The notes beneath the pieces are model-generated. The model was given only the letters and a program-made list of their open reading frames with translations. It was not told where the DNA came from and ran no database searches. A DNA stretch of 64,000 bases, taken from the NCBI RefSeq assembly GCF_019703515.2, contig NC_059368.1, positions 31,284,289-31,348,288 on the forward strand, read 5' to 3'. The DNA comes from Myxocyprinus asiaticus. Taxonomy: Eukaryota; Chordata; Actinopteri; Cypriniformes; Catostomidae. Every line of letters starts with the position of its first letter. Within the stretch, counting starts at the first letter, position 1. Shown in pieces: positions 1-62,014 of this stretch. The translations under genes and the position numbers were made by a program.

Positions 1-309
1 AGCAGCAGTATACGTGTGTGACGTAATCACGTTGGCATGTTCACGTGAGAACTGACGCACGTGCGTCACACCCAGAAGAGCAGCGCTGTTTACAACTGAG
101 TAGGAGCAACGCTGTACAGAAGCTTCACTGGTTTTGGTTTAGATCTGTATTTGTATCTGCATGTTTCATAATGGCGTGTTTGTGTGCTTATCCTGGATGT
201 CTCAACCGAAAGAAAAACATGAGATTACGTCCGTAACATGCCAACACGTATACGTCACACAAGAGACCGTGTGAATTTAGCATTCTCGTTTAGGCGCATA
301 CTGCTGCTG
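1..309. mobile_element. Inverted-repeat element with a small THAP-like ORF (left part may be cut by the window edge)
   Basis: The left side begins agcagcagtatacgtg and the right side ends with the complement (catactgctgct at 298-309). Both arms also share a TGTGACGTA / GTTGGCATGTT block, so the segment is a long imperfect inverted repeat. Between the arms an ATG at 171 opens a 21-codon frame ending at 236, with Cys-x4-Cys and a following Asn-Arg-Lys, resembling the first zinc-binding half of a THAP domain. THAP domains are known in P-element- and Kolobok-type transposases. The fragment is far too short to be a functional protein. The assignment to a THAP transposon is inference. Confidence 0.4.
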
Positions 310-404
310 AAAGGAAGCGGTGATTTATAGTTAAAAAGTATTTAAATATTGATCTCTTTCGCACCAAAAAGGATTGTTTCACTTTAGAAGACATTAATTT
401 AACT

Positions 405-595
405 GCTGGAGTATGGATGACATTTATGCTGATTATCTGTTCTTTTTGGAGCTACAAAAGTCGGATCACCATCCTCCTGCATTTTAAGGACCTACTGAGC
501 TAAGATATTTTTCTTCAAATGTTTTCTGCTGAGGAAAGAAAGTCATACACACCTAGGATGGCATGGGGTTAAGTAAATAATGAGAGAATTTGCGC
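405..595. repeat. Half copy of the palindromic 'gtgaactatccctttaa' repeat family
   Basis: The segment shows the family's inner arm in degenerate form: (ct)ggagtatggatgac, a ttttggagct motif, then agaaagtcatacacacc and ggatggcatgg...agtaaataatgag. The same order recurs at 9230-9430, 16400-16600, 57080-57250 and 63450-63560. It is an old non-autonomous repeat remnant in a suco intron. Confidence 0.6.
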
Positions 596-1133
596 TACAT
601 TACTGCACTAGAATTTTAGAAAGGCTGCATTATCAACAACAGTAACCTAAAACAAAGTCCAGATAGCTATTTGGCTAATGGTTAACATTATTTTCCCCGC
701 CCACACAGACTAGGTGATGTCAGCCAAAAAACAAAGTCATTTTAGAAGTGGAGCAAATTATTTCGTAATGATAAAAAAAAAAATATGAAGACAGATGAAT
801 CGTGCAAGATAAGACCAGGAAACTGTATAAGGAAAGTAACCGGGGTCAATGTTGACTTCAAACATTTTTAATTATCCTTTAAAATGTATAAACTGATTAT
901 ATGAATGTCCAACCTTTGTTGCAGTACATTTGTCTCTCGGTTATGCAGCAGCTATAATTTATTAGAGTTATAAAAGCTCTTACTGCATTAAAAGACTTAG
1001 TTGTTGATTTGGTATATAAGCAAACAATTAAAACCAGTTTGTGCTGGAATATGCTTAGTAGCTCGGGGCTCAGTACTGAGTAAGCATTTGGGGTTTTAAT
1101 GTGCTTGATGAGCGAGGTGTGTATGAGACATAC
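596..1133. other. suco intron sequence, nothing recognised
   Basis: AT-rich intronic DNA between a repeat remnant and suco exon 17. I see no exon with matching phase and splice sites, and no clear transposon ends. Confidence 0.5.
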
Positions 1134-53418
<52,285 letters not shown>

Positions 53419-53559
53419 TATCTTCCCGCGGGGACAAACATCCTCGCTTTTTATCTATTGTCCTCTAATATTAACGACTTGCTAACAACGGCAATTGTTT
53501 ACAACTGTATACAGACAAAGGGGGTGTGTTTCAAGGTACAGAACAAACACTTGGGTTAG

Positions 53560-53720
53560 TTTTCTTGCTGAACCCCCCGCCGGGAAGCGCCGACTGTCTG
53601 CCTAGTTCCCGTCTGCGAATACTCGCTGCTGTTGCTCTGGCTGCCCAGCGCTTACCCTCCTGCGGCAGCCAATAGGAATCGAGCATTACACTCGACCCCG
53701 CCCAGCCCTCGAGGTCTAGA
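53560..53720 (-). promoter_or_regulatory. Likely suco promoter core
   Basis: GC-rich and CpG-containing compared with its surroundings. An inverted CCAAT box (ccaatagg, about 53669) and a GC box (ccccgccc, about 53696) lie 250-280 bp upstream of the suco start codon; no TATA box is obvious. Promoter identity is inferred from position and motifs. Confidence 0.5.
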
Positions 53721-55236
53721 TGAGTTGGAAGTTTAATCGTCAGACGCGTCACCTCAATGATAAGAGGTATAAAACAATGCCAAATCATCTTTATCGGAGG
53801 AGAATAACTGAGCATTCAAACTACTATTTAACTTTTTAACTGACCACATTTTTCGTTGTAGACCTTAGTCTATTGGGCTAAAACAGTTCCTCGACTTCAT
53901 AAACACTCTTTTTGACAGTTAATTTGAATAAAAAGTACATTTTGCAAAGAATGTCAATGAAACCATTCAGTCAGTCATGGCTCGTGCGCCCCCAAAAGAA
54001 CACTTTTGGTCCTACACCAAGAGCAAATTGTATTTTATATGCTCTTGATTTGTTGTATGGCAAATATTTCAACAGAATATTATCATTTTTCTTTTGCACT
54101 TTTAAAATTTCATAAGTTGCGCTTACTGCCTATGTAATAAACAAGTTTGCTTGTGATCACTACATCATGATATCAATAAATTACAAAAAACGTTTTGACG
54201 TTCTGATGCAAAAACTATTCATCTGCACTCAACTTCTGTAATTTTCAGTGGCATTCTGGAAAGTACAGTCAAAGTACCTGTCAAAGCAAGTCAGTGCACT
54301 CAGAGGCCATTTTAGTGATTTTTCTATGGATACAAGCAGCATAACAGCACAGCTCCTTCCAACTCTAATGGTGAAAGACTGACATCTCCAAAATGGTTGG
54401 TCAAGATATTTTAGATCAGCAGATAATTCTGACAACAATGGTATCATAAATTGAGCTTCTTTAGCTCAGATCATGCTAAAAGGCCCGCCCACTTTTTCAG
54501 CTGTCTGGGTTCTGGAAGTATTTTTTCTATTGATTTCTTTTACAGACTTTTCATAAAATACTTCATAAAAGTGTTCTAAGCCATGAACCAAACCAGCCAG
54601 CTCCGAGGTGAATCACAACATTACAAACTTTGTTTTGAAGCAAAAAAGTATTTGAAAATCAGACAAAAAGACAAATATAACTGCATACGAGGGCATGAAC
54701 TACAATCCCATGAAGCATTGCAAATGACGCAATGGAATGTAAAATGATGGAAATCTATGAAACTGTGGATAAAACTATGGGCCAACTAGATTGCGTTATT
54801 CACAGTCCGTCATGGGAGTGGGTGGTTGCTTCCGAGCTTGCTTGGCGGGCTTTCTACCCTTCAGGTTTCTGATTGGTGAAGCTTTCTCTGCCAGTGTCAT
54901 GATAAATTGTCCGCCCAGTAAATCGAGTCCCCATGGGAGTAACTGTTTGTAATGCCTGAGCAAAAACCTATCATGTTATTGTGATTGCATGTCATTGAAG
55001 TCTATTAACTGTAAAACACAAACAACGACACAATCTCTAACTTCAGTTATATACTATTATGTGTAACTTATGGTTTAAAAGTCATTAAATGTCATATTTA
55101 CAAAGTTATATCGACATATATCATAAAACGATTTTATATGATTTCTACTCAGAGGGAGACACGATTTTCAGGGGGGACTCGATTTCTCACGACACCGGAC
55201 CACGAGTAGTGTAGTTGTTCATCAGAAACTCCTTAT

Positions 55237-55540
55237 TCACGCTAGCGGCATCTTTGATTTTTAATGGGAATGACAACGAGTCTGTGAGGGATAGACTTAC
55301 CGTCTCTTCAATGGGCTGTACTGCAGTTTAAAATGTTTCTGGGTCGTTACGTGGCCAAAACATTGATAAAATATCTGTCCAGGAATATTCAGTGTACAAA
55401 GACCTCCAGACAACTTGAGTTGTGGAAAATCAGATGTGATCTAGGAGCTTTATACAGCTTTATACCGTTCGTGTCATTGAAGAGATGGTAAGTCTATCCC
55501 TCAGCCTCAAAGATGCCGTTAGCATGAATTAGGTCTATTA
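55237..55540. repeat. Palindromic repeat between the two gene promoters
   Basis: attcacgctagcggcatctttga...gagggatagacttacc on the left is mirrored by ggtaagtctatccctcagcctcaaagatgccgttagcatgaat on the right, with about 160 bp between arms. MITE-like, no coding content. Confidence 0.8.
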
Positions 55541-55799
55541 AACATGATTTTTAAACAATGAAGTTTAAATATAGTGGACTGATGGCTTCAACCGAAGCAT
55601 ATGCCGTCGATAAACAACTCAGAGCTCACGGTAGGCCTGTCTTTAAAGGTTTGTAAATTATCAATAAAAATCAATTGTCTAAGGAACAATGAATAGAAAT
55701 TTTACTTCCGGAACCCGACTGTAGTGCTCTATTGACAGGCGATGTCTGTATCTGAAAGGTGATTTTTTTTTTTTTTTTTAACCTGTATGGTCCTTTCTA

Positions 55800-55816
55800 C
55801 ATCCGCCATTTTGGGC
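55800..55816 (+). promoter_or_regulatory. YY1-type motif upstream of tmed5
   Basis: CCGCCATTTTG matches the YY1 consensus exactly. It lies about 400 bp upstream of the tmed5 ATG in a CpG-containing stretch; YY1 sites often sit just downstream of TATA-less start sites. Assignment to tmed5 is inference. Confidence 0.4.
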
Positions 55817-56200
55817 GTTCCAGTTTCCCCCCATTCATTTTAATACAAGTGGTCCGTCTGTCTAAACAATCTTTGGTGAAGTAAAGCGCAGAACTAGATG
55901 TTGCATTTAAAAACTTCATATCCCACAGTGCAACATTTTAGGACGTCGCTTAACACGCCAGTGGTTGTTTTACGTGTTTACATGTTTATTGCACTCACGT
56001 AAAATAGCTCTGTCCATTAATGTTAAATAAATATCATTAAATCATCTCTTAAAAACAGGTTGCGCCTGTGTTGACAGTTCAGTGATGATTAATAACCTCT
56101 CTGAAGTTTATGAGGCGGGGTCCTCAAGTTACAACATTCCCAACTCGTTTTGTGAGCTGTCCCAAACAGCTGCTGAAGTTGACAGAAGCGCAGCTTTTTG

Positions 56201-56380
56201 ATGTGGTGGAGCATGGAGGTTTTGACAGTGTGTGTCGCGTTTTCATCATTGTTTGTGTCAGTAATCAACGCTTTCTCTCAGTCTCTGGACAGTGACTTTA
56301 CTTTCACTCTACCAGCCGGACGCAAAGAATGCTTCTTCCAGAGCATGAAGAAAGACGCTTCACTAGAGATCGAGTATCAG
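56201..56380 (+). CDS. tmed5: tmed5 exon 1
   Basis: Donor CAG|gtactt. Two candidate starts: ATG 56201 (T at -3, weak) and ATG 56213 (agcATGG, A at -3 and G at +4, strong). Both leave a good signal peptide ([20 protein letters not shown]) before [13 protein letters not shown]. The downstream ATG is quite possibly the true start, giving 221 residues. Confidence 0.9.
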
Positions 56381-59300
56381 GTACTTTCATCCTGTTATTG
56401 AACTCTATTACATTTGAATTGACATAAAATATGTGGTAAGGTCTTGTAACTGCAGTATCTTCTATCTGAGTCTACCGGTTACATGCAAATCGTGTAATAC
56501 AAATAGATAAGGGATTGACCTTTCATTATACATCAGTCAACTCTGATTAATTTCAAGCATTTAAGTATAATTATATAGATAGTTCAGCCAAAAATGAAAA
56601 TTTTACATTTACTGTGTATGACTTTCTTCTGCAGAACAAAAATGAAGATTTTGAGATAAATATCTCCACTCTTTAGATCCACACAATGCAAGTGAATGGT
56701 GAGCAAAATTTTGAAACTTCAAAAAGCACATAAAGGCAGCATAAAAGTAATCCTCAAGAGTCCAGTGGTCTTGTGAAGCGATCCAGTTGGTTTTGAGTGA
56801 GAACAGACCAACATGTAACTCCTTTTTCCCTATAAACCTTGACATCAGCAGTCTCCTCAGCGATCATGATTTCAAACTCATAGGAGGACGAATCCCAGCT
56901 GCCTCCCCGTCTGAGACCATCAACCCAGGCATCTTATCACATGAATACATTTTCTAGCACTCTGTGCATGCTTCAAGCACTAGGAAGTGTAATCAAGCTT
57001 AAAATCCTGAGTTATATTTTGGCCTGTTCTCACCTAAAACCAAGTAGATTGCTTCAGAAGACATGGATTAAATCACTGAAGTCACATGGATTACTTTTAT
57101 GCTGCTTTTATGTGCTTTTTGGAGCTTCAAAGTTTTGGTAACCATTCAGCTGCATTGTATGGACCTACAGAGCTGAGATATTCTTCTAAAAATCTGCAGA
57201 AGACAGAAAGTCACATCTGGGATGATGAGATTTTTGGGTGAACTATCCCTTTAAGATCATGGGAAACATAATATCAGACAAATGTGTCTAAATTTCTGAC
57301 TGGTGTGAAACATCTGCTTACAGGACATCTGAATGTGCTGGTTGCAAAACAAAGTGCAATGCCTTTACTCTGTCAAATGTCAGGTGATCTTATGCAATGC
57401 AGTGTATTGCATTGTGAAAATTAGACTTGTGACACAAGACAGAATTTGGAGAAATCCAGAGAAACAAACTGGAGCTAAAGGTCATTTTTGGATTTGGAAA
57501 GAACCAAAAGGGCTGCAATTCTTCAGACTTGCATATTCATTCTGTAACTCATCCAAACTTAACTGCAACCTTCATGACTTGAGCATGAGGGCCAAATCAG
57601 CAAATCCTTCTGTTGACTCATCATTAATGGTAATGCATGTGTCTTTGTGTCTGTTTTCCTAAAGGTTTTAGATGGAGCGGGTCTAGATGTGGACTTCTTC
57701 TTGCATTCACCCAACGGCCACGTTCTGGCCTTTGACCACAGAAAGTCTGATGGGGTTCACACGTATGTTTCACCTGCAGACACATTGTAGTATTACACAC
57801 AGACGTTAATGCAAGCTTTTTAACAGTGCCTGTCTTTCTTTTTGTGTGGCCTGTTTACTTTAGAGTGGAAACAGAGGAGGGAGACTACATGTTCTGTTTT
57901 GATAACACATTCAGTGCCGTTTCTGAGAAAATTATCTTCTTTGAGCTGATTTTGGACAATATGGATGATGGCGAGGAATCGGAGGACTGGAAAGCATATG
58001 TGCAGGGAGCGGATCTTCTGGACATGAAACTAGAGGACATCATGGTGAGAATGGTCATGTGCTTGTGAAGGATACACCAAAGACAGTGTGGAGAGAATCA
58101 ATGTCTGATCACCCAACAATGAAAATTCTGTCATTTTGTACTCACCCTCATGTTGTTACAAACCTGCATGACTCTTTAGGGTTGTCACGGTTATGAAATT
58201 TGGCTGACGATTAATTGTCAAACAAATAATTGCGATTGTCTGTTTTAGGGCTTTCACGATAAATTGTCATATTTCTTAAGGTGTGCCTTTTTTTTCCTGT
58301 ATGTGTGCTTCAAACACCATAAAAAGTCACTTTTACACATTTAACTTGAAATATATAAATCAAATAATAAAATAGGGATATGTGATTTCCTTTTAAGGCT
58401 TTAAAAACGTATGAATGACATGAAAAATAATTGTGATGAGGAGGAGGGCAGGGCTGGGCCGGGCCGTGAGTCTGCATGGCTGGCCCCCAATCGGGCTAAT
58501 CAGCCGAGGAGAGGGAAAAGGCCGAGCCGGATGTGGCAGTTCGGGAGAGAGAGAGCCACACGCAGCTGCCGTGTGTCTTTATGTTTGTGTCTTTTTGTTT
58601 CATTAAATATTACTTTGACTGTTCAGCCGGTTCCCGCCTCCTCCTTGCCCATTTTTTACCCTGTTACATTGGTGCCGAAACCCGGGAAGGAGGAGGGATG
58701 CACTGTTGTGGAGTCCTCGCCACTGCCGTCTGCCCAAAGGAGCAGCCATGGCCGTCCGCTGGGGGACGGAGGAGTCGCTGCCGGCTGCCTGGAGCGGTGG
58801 AGCCGCTGCCAGGTGCGGAGGGGCTCGCTACCGGCCGCCAGAACGCGGAGGGGCGTTCCATCCGCCAGGGGTCAGCGGGCTTGCTCCGGTCCACCCGGGG
58901 AGGAGTGGCTGTCATCCGCTAGAAGGTGGAGGAGTGGTCGAGTAAGTCCGCACGGCTGGCCCCCAATAGGGCTAATCAGCCGAGGAGAGGAATAAGGCCG
59001 AGCCGGATGCGGCAGTTCGGGAGAGAGAGAGCCACACGCAGCTGCCGCATCCGGCTCGGCCTTATCCATCTCCTCAGCTGATTAGTCAGATTGTGGGCTG
59101 GCCGTGCGGACTCAGCCAGGCCCCGCCCTCCTCCTGGTCACAATAATGTTTTAAATATCCAAATATTTCAAATACTTAAAATATGTCTCCCTTTTTGGCC
59201 ATCTTTAGTTTTGGTCAATTTTACATTTACACTGTTGTTTTTTTAATTCATCTATTTTACATTTTATATTTTAATTAAAAAAAAAAATAATAAAAAAATT

Positions 59301-62014
59301 ATATATATTTTATTATATTATGCAATAGTAAAATATTTCTGTCCTAATTTCTTCACTCTCACACATTATTTTAATGCTCTGATTAAACCCACGAGCTCTT
59401 ATTTGTCATGAAGCAAAACCTTTGAGATTAGGTTTCATCATTTCATCACTCCACACAGAAATAGAGTAAGTGTGCGTCTCCTCCTCTGTGTCACTGCGTG
59501 TATGAACCAGGAACATTTGCCATTACACAATCGTTTAAAATGAAACCGGAGCGCTTTGCGTTCACTATCACTGTTTATACTTGTTCGTTGATATTTTTGC
59601 GGGAGTTTGGCGCGAGCCTCTGCTGACAGCACGCACAGGGTAGGGTTGCACCAGCTGTGCGTAAGGTCTCATGTAAGTTGGGACATAAAGTTCACGCTAA
59701 GGGCTTAGTAACTACTAGGTAGTTTGTAACTAAGTCGGTGCTTAATTTGGTTGCACCACCTGTTCTTATGGTAAGACTTAACTAGTAGGTCGTAAAGCTC
59801 TCCTTAAGTAATGCGTAGTCACTTAAAATAACCGCGATCAGATGATTATTTGATAATCAGAACACAAAAGGAGGTGTTGGGCAGAATGTTAGCCTCAGTT
59901 ACCATTCGCTTTCATGGTATGTACAAAAAGATGCAGTGACAGTGAATGGTGACTAAGGCAAACTTTGTGCCTGATATCAGTTGTGTTCACGGGTTAAAAC
60001 AACATGAGGGTGAGTAAAAGATGATCGAATTTTCATTTTTGTGTGAACTATCCCTTTAAACTTCTAATATCTGCAAAACTGTCAAGGTTCCTATGGTCAT
60101 GGACAACCTGGAAATATCAGGGAATTCGAAAATTGTGATTTCCAGATCAGGAAAATGTATTAAAGAGAAATGAAATTAACATAAATTAATAAAACCATGT
60201 GAAGTCATGGAAGTTGCAATAGTTTAAAATTTAAAGTGTAGTAACCCTGAACGGCTCTTTGAAATGTGGATTAGCGAGAACTGACCTGCTGAATGTTATT
60301 CAATCAATGATCTCATCACTGTCATTGCAAACGTTCTTGGCATGCGATTCAAACTTGGTTAAAATGCCATTTTAAAAGGTACATGATTACAGGTGAAGTT
60401 AGCATTTGTGGTGACATTTGTTTGAACCAAAGCAATGTAGGTGAAGAGATCAGGCATGTCAACATGCATTGCAGTGTGACCCTGTCTGCTTGTGAAATGG
60501 CGCACTAGTAAAGGAGAGGGGACCACTTGTCAGTATGAACAAGCACAAAATACTTGTCCTTATATAAACTGATTCTTTATTAAAGCTGAAGTGTGTAATG
60601 CCTGCATTACCAAAACACTGATTCTTGAGATAAGAGACAAAACATGTTTCAAATCTGAGTTGTTTTTTTTTGTTGTTTTTTTTTAAATTTGGAATGCTCA
60701 ATTCCCAATGTGCTTTTAAGTCCTCATGGTCGCGTAGTGATTCGCCTCAATCCGGGTGGCGAAGGACGAATCCCAGCTGCCTCCCCGTCTGAGACCGAGA
60801 GGCATCTTATCACGTGGCTTGTTGAGTGCGTTGCCACGGAGACATAGCGTGTGTGGAGGCTTCACGCCATCCACCGCGGCATCCACGCTCAATTCACCAC
60901 GCGCCCCACCGAGAACGAACCACATTATAGCGACCACGAGGAAGTTACCCCATGTGACTCTACCCTCCCTAGTAACCGGGCCAGTTTGGTTGCTTAGGAG
61001 ACCTGGCTGGAGTCACTCAGCACACCCTGGATTTGAATTAGCGACCTAGCAAATTCCAGGGGTGGTAGCCATCGTCTTTTACCACTGAGCTACCCAGGCC
61101 CCCAAAAATCTGTGTTTTTATTTTTTTTAATACTAAATTAATTTCGCTGCACAAAAGTATATGTGACCTTGCTTTAAGAAAATTTGTTGCATTCAATAAA
61201 TACATTTTAAAAACTATCGGCCGATTAATCGGTTATCTGACTTCCATCAGCTGAGTTATTGGTATCTGCAAAATCCAATTTCATCTGACCTCTAGACTTT
61301 AAAGCTTTTCCTGTTTGGGGAAACAAGAGGAAGTTATTAGATTGAAATCACATCTGTGCAGGAAGTCATGTGGTCCTAGTGGGCCAAGGCATTGCAGTTC
61401 TCTTTGTTCACCTCCCAAGCCTTTGTCCACTGAGAGATTGTTTTCAGTTTGCACACATGCTAATCAAATCCCTTTTTTTATAATTTTATTTATTTATCAC
61501 ACGTTATACATTTACACATATAAGTTGGGCTCAGAGTGCAGGGTCAGCCATAATACAGCACCCCTGGAGCAGATAGGGTCAAGGGCCCTGCTCAAGGGCC
61601 CAACAGTGGCATCTTGGCAGTGCTGAGGCTTGAACCCCCAACCTTCGTGATCAGTAACCCAGAGCCTTAACCGCTGAGCCACCACTGCCAAACTTAGTTT
61701 TTCTTATATATTTGTGTAGCACACTCTGCCTTGCCTTGCAAGGGCTGTGTAGGAACTGATGCAAGTTTTACATTCTGAGCGTCTCCTTTTTGTAGGACAC
61801 CATCAACAGTGTGAAAGCTCGTCTGGGCAAGAGTCTCCAGATCCAGACAGTACTGAGAGCCTTCGAGGCACGTGACCGCAACCTGCAAGAAAGCAACTAC
61901 GAACGGGTCAACATGTGGTCATGTACAAACCTTGTCGTCATGGTGATCGTATCCGGGGTTCAGGTCTACTTGCTGCGCAGCCTTTTCGACGACAAGAGGA
62001 AAGCGCGCACATAG
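56201..62014 (+). CDS. tmed5: tmed5-like p24 family cargo receptor (gamma subfamily), complete, 4 exons
   Basis: Type I membrane protein of COPI/COPII vesicles that cycles between ER, ERGIC and cis-Golgi and takes part in cargo selection (GPI-anchored proteins, Wnts) as part of hetero-oligomeric p24 complexes. Coding exons 56201-56380, 57665-57762, 57864-58044 and 61796-62014 join in phase (0, 2, 0) to about 225 residues, against about 229 in human TMED5. Order: signal peptide (about 1-26), GOLD domain ([18 protein letters not shown] to ELILDN, with the two conserved Cys of KECFF and MFCFDN), coiled-coil linker ([10 protein letters not shown]...SVKARLG), [19 protein letters not shown] membrane-proximal motif, transmembrane helix, and short basic tail [11 protein letters not shown] with the LF export motif. 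It resembles TMED5 more than TMED1 ([27 protein letters not shown]). Intron 3 (3.75 kb) is filled with mobile elements. It is divergent from suco. Confidence 0.95.
56573..57254. repeat. Palindromic 'gatagttcagcc' repeat in tmed5 intron 1, with SINE scrap
   Basis: Left arm gatagttcagccaaaaatgaaaatt...gacttt cttctgcagaac, right arm complement ending tttttgggtgaactatccct. 56880-56945 (aggaggacgaatcccagctg, gtctgagaccatcaac) is an orphan piece of the 15799-type SINE. Confidence 0.8.
57665..57762 (+). CDS. tmed5: tmed5 exon 2
   Basis: Acceptor cctaaag, donor AC|gtatgt. It encodes [20 protein letters not shown] and a continuation through HRKSDGVHT, the GOLD-domain strands typical of the gamma subfamily. 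Confidence 0.97.
57864..58044 (+). CDS. tmed5: tmed5 exon 3
   Basis: Acceptor tactttag, donor ATG|gtgaga. It encodes [32 protein letters not shown] and an acidic linker, the end of the GOLD domain and start of the coiled coil. Confidence 0.98.
58112..58180. repeat. Half arm of the ctcaccctcatgttgtt palindrome family
   Basis: tcacccaacaatgaaaattctgtcattttgtactcaccctcatgttgttacaaacctgcatgact is one arm only. Tmed5 intron 3. Confidence 0.7.
58432..59142 (+). mobile_element. Rearranged LTR retroelement with tRNA-Phe PBS and inverted 3' LTR (fold-back), TSD ATAAT
   Basis: A 237-bp LTR (58432-58668, TGTGATG...TGTTACA, attaaa near 58601) is followed by a PBS TGGTGCCGAAACCCGGGA (58670-58687), the exact complement of a vertebrate tRNA-Phe 3' end, and about 250 bp of GC-rich leader. 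No gag, pol or env frame is present. Then comes a partial direct LTR copy (58945-59015 and following) and the LTR start in inverse orientation (59042-59142, ending GCCCTCCTCCTGGTCACA). ATAAT flanks the whole unit at 58427-58431 and 59143-59147. Confidence 0.88.
58945..59112. repeat. 71-bp inverted repeat (hairpin) inside the LTR element
   Basis: 58945-59015 and 59042-59112 are complementary over about 71 nt (agtccgcacggc...ggatgcggcag against ctgccgcatccgg...gccgtgcggact), with a 26-bp spacer containing gggagagagagag. Both arms derive from the same LTR segment. Confidence 0.9.
59640..59800. repeat. Direct repeat of a ggttgcaccaNctgt motif
   Basis: gggttgcaccagctgtgcgtaagg (59644) and tggttgcaccacctgttcttatgg (59749) are about 104 bp apart, with aacta[c]taggtagt / taactagtaggtcgt following each. 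A short two-copy tandem structure of unknown origin. Confidence 0.5.
59862..60060. repeat. Compact palindromic repeat in tmed5 intron 3
   Basis: acacaaaaggaggtgttgggcagaatgttagcctcagttacc ... ggtgactaaggc...aacatgagggtgagtaaaagatga...gtgaactatccctttaa. Same family as 14380-14660. Confidence 0.75.
60662..61105 (-). mobile_element. tRNA-headed SINE, copy 3, minus orientation
   Basis: Head on the minus strand (ggGGCCTGGGTAGCTCAGTG) and body as in 15799-16193, including the segment lacking in copy 2. Flanks aaatctgagtt (60651-60661) and aaatctgtgtt (61106-61116) match at ten of eleven, the TSD. In tmed5 intron 3. Confidence 0.88.
61190..61300. repeat. Fragment of the 38571-type hAT family
   Basis: attcaataaatacattttaaaaactatcggccgattaatcgg...tctgacctctag is the right terminus of the family seen complete at 38571-40331 and 12495-12882. 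Confidence 0.65.
61478..61690 (-). mobile_element. tRNA-headed SINE, second family, minus orientation
   Basis: Complement of the 36699 family: head ggcagtggtggctcagcggt at the right end, body ccctggagcagatagggtcaagggcc. It ends about 105 bp before tmed5 exon 4. Confidence 0.88.
61796..62014 (+). CDS. tmed5: tmed5 exon 4 (coiled coil, transmembrane helix, tail, stop)
   Basis: Acceptor tttttgtag. It encodes [20 protein letters not shown], the [19 protein letters not shown] motif, the hydrophobic helix ([15 protein letters not shown]) and [12 protein letters not shown], ending TAG at 62012-62014. Confidence 0.98.
   Translation, partial: DTINSVKARLGKSLQIQTVLRAFEARDRNLQESNYERVNMWSCTNLVVMVIVSGVQVYLLRSLFDDKRKART

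Larger units (their letters stand above)
53721..56200. other. Intergenic region between suco and tmed5
   Basis: Holds actacaatcccatgaagca at about 54698 (ZNF143/STAF-like motif) and a palindromic repeat at 55237-55540. CCGCCATTTTG at about 55803 is a good YY1 site and a possible part of the tmed5 promoter about 0.4 kb before its start codon. No coding exon found. Confidence 0.45.

Noticed and set aside
53531..53815. 94-codon minus-strand ORF upstream of suco
   Set aside because: It lies in the GC-rich promoter/5' region, is not in frame with suco through a splice site, and is more likely non-coding.
58411..58995. 194-codon ORF and overlapping frames over the LTR element
   Set aside because: They begin upstream of the LTR and run through LTR, PBS and leader. 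GC-rich DNA lacks stops by chance; no gag or other domain is seen.
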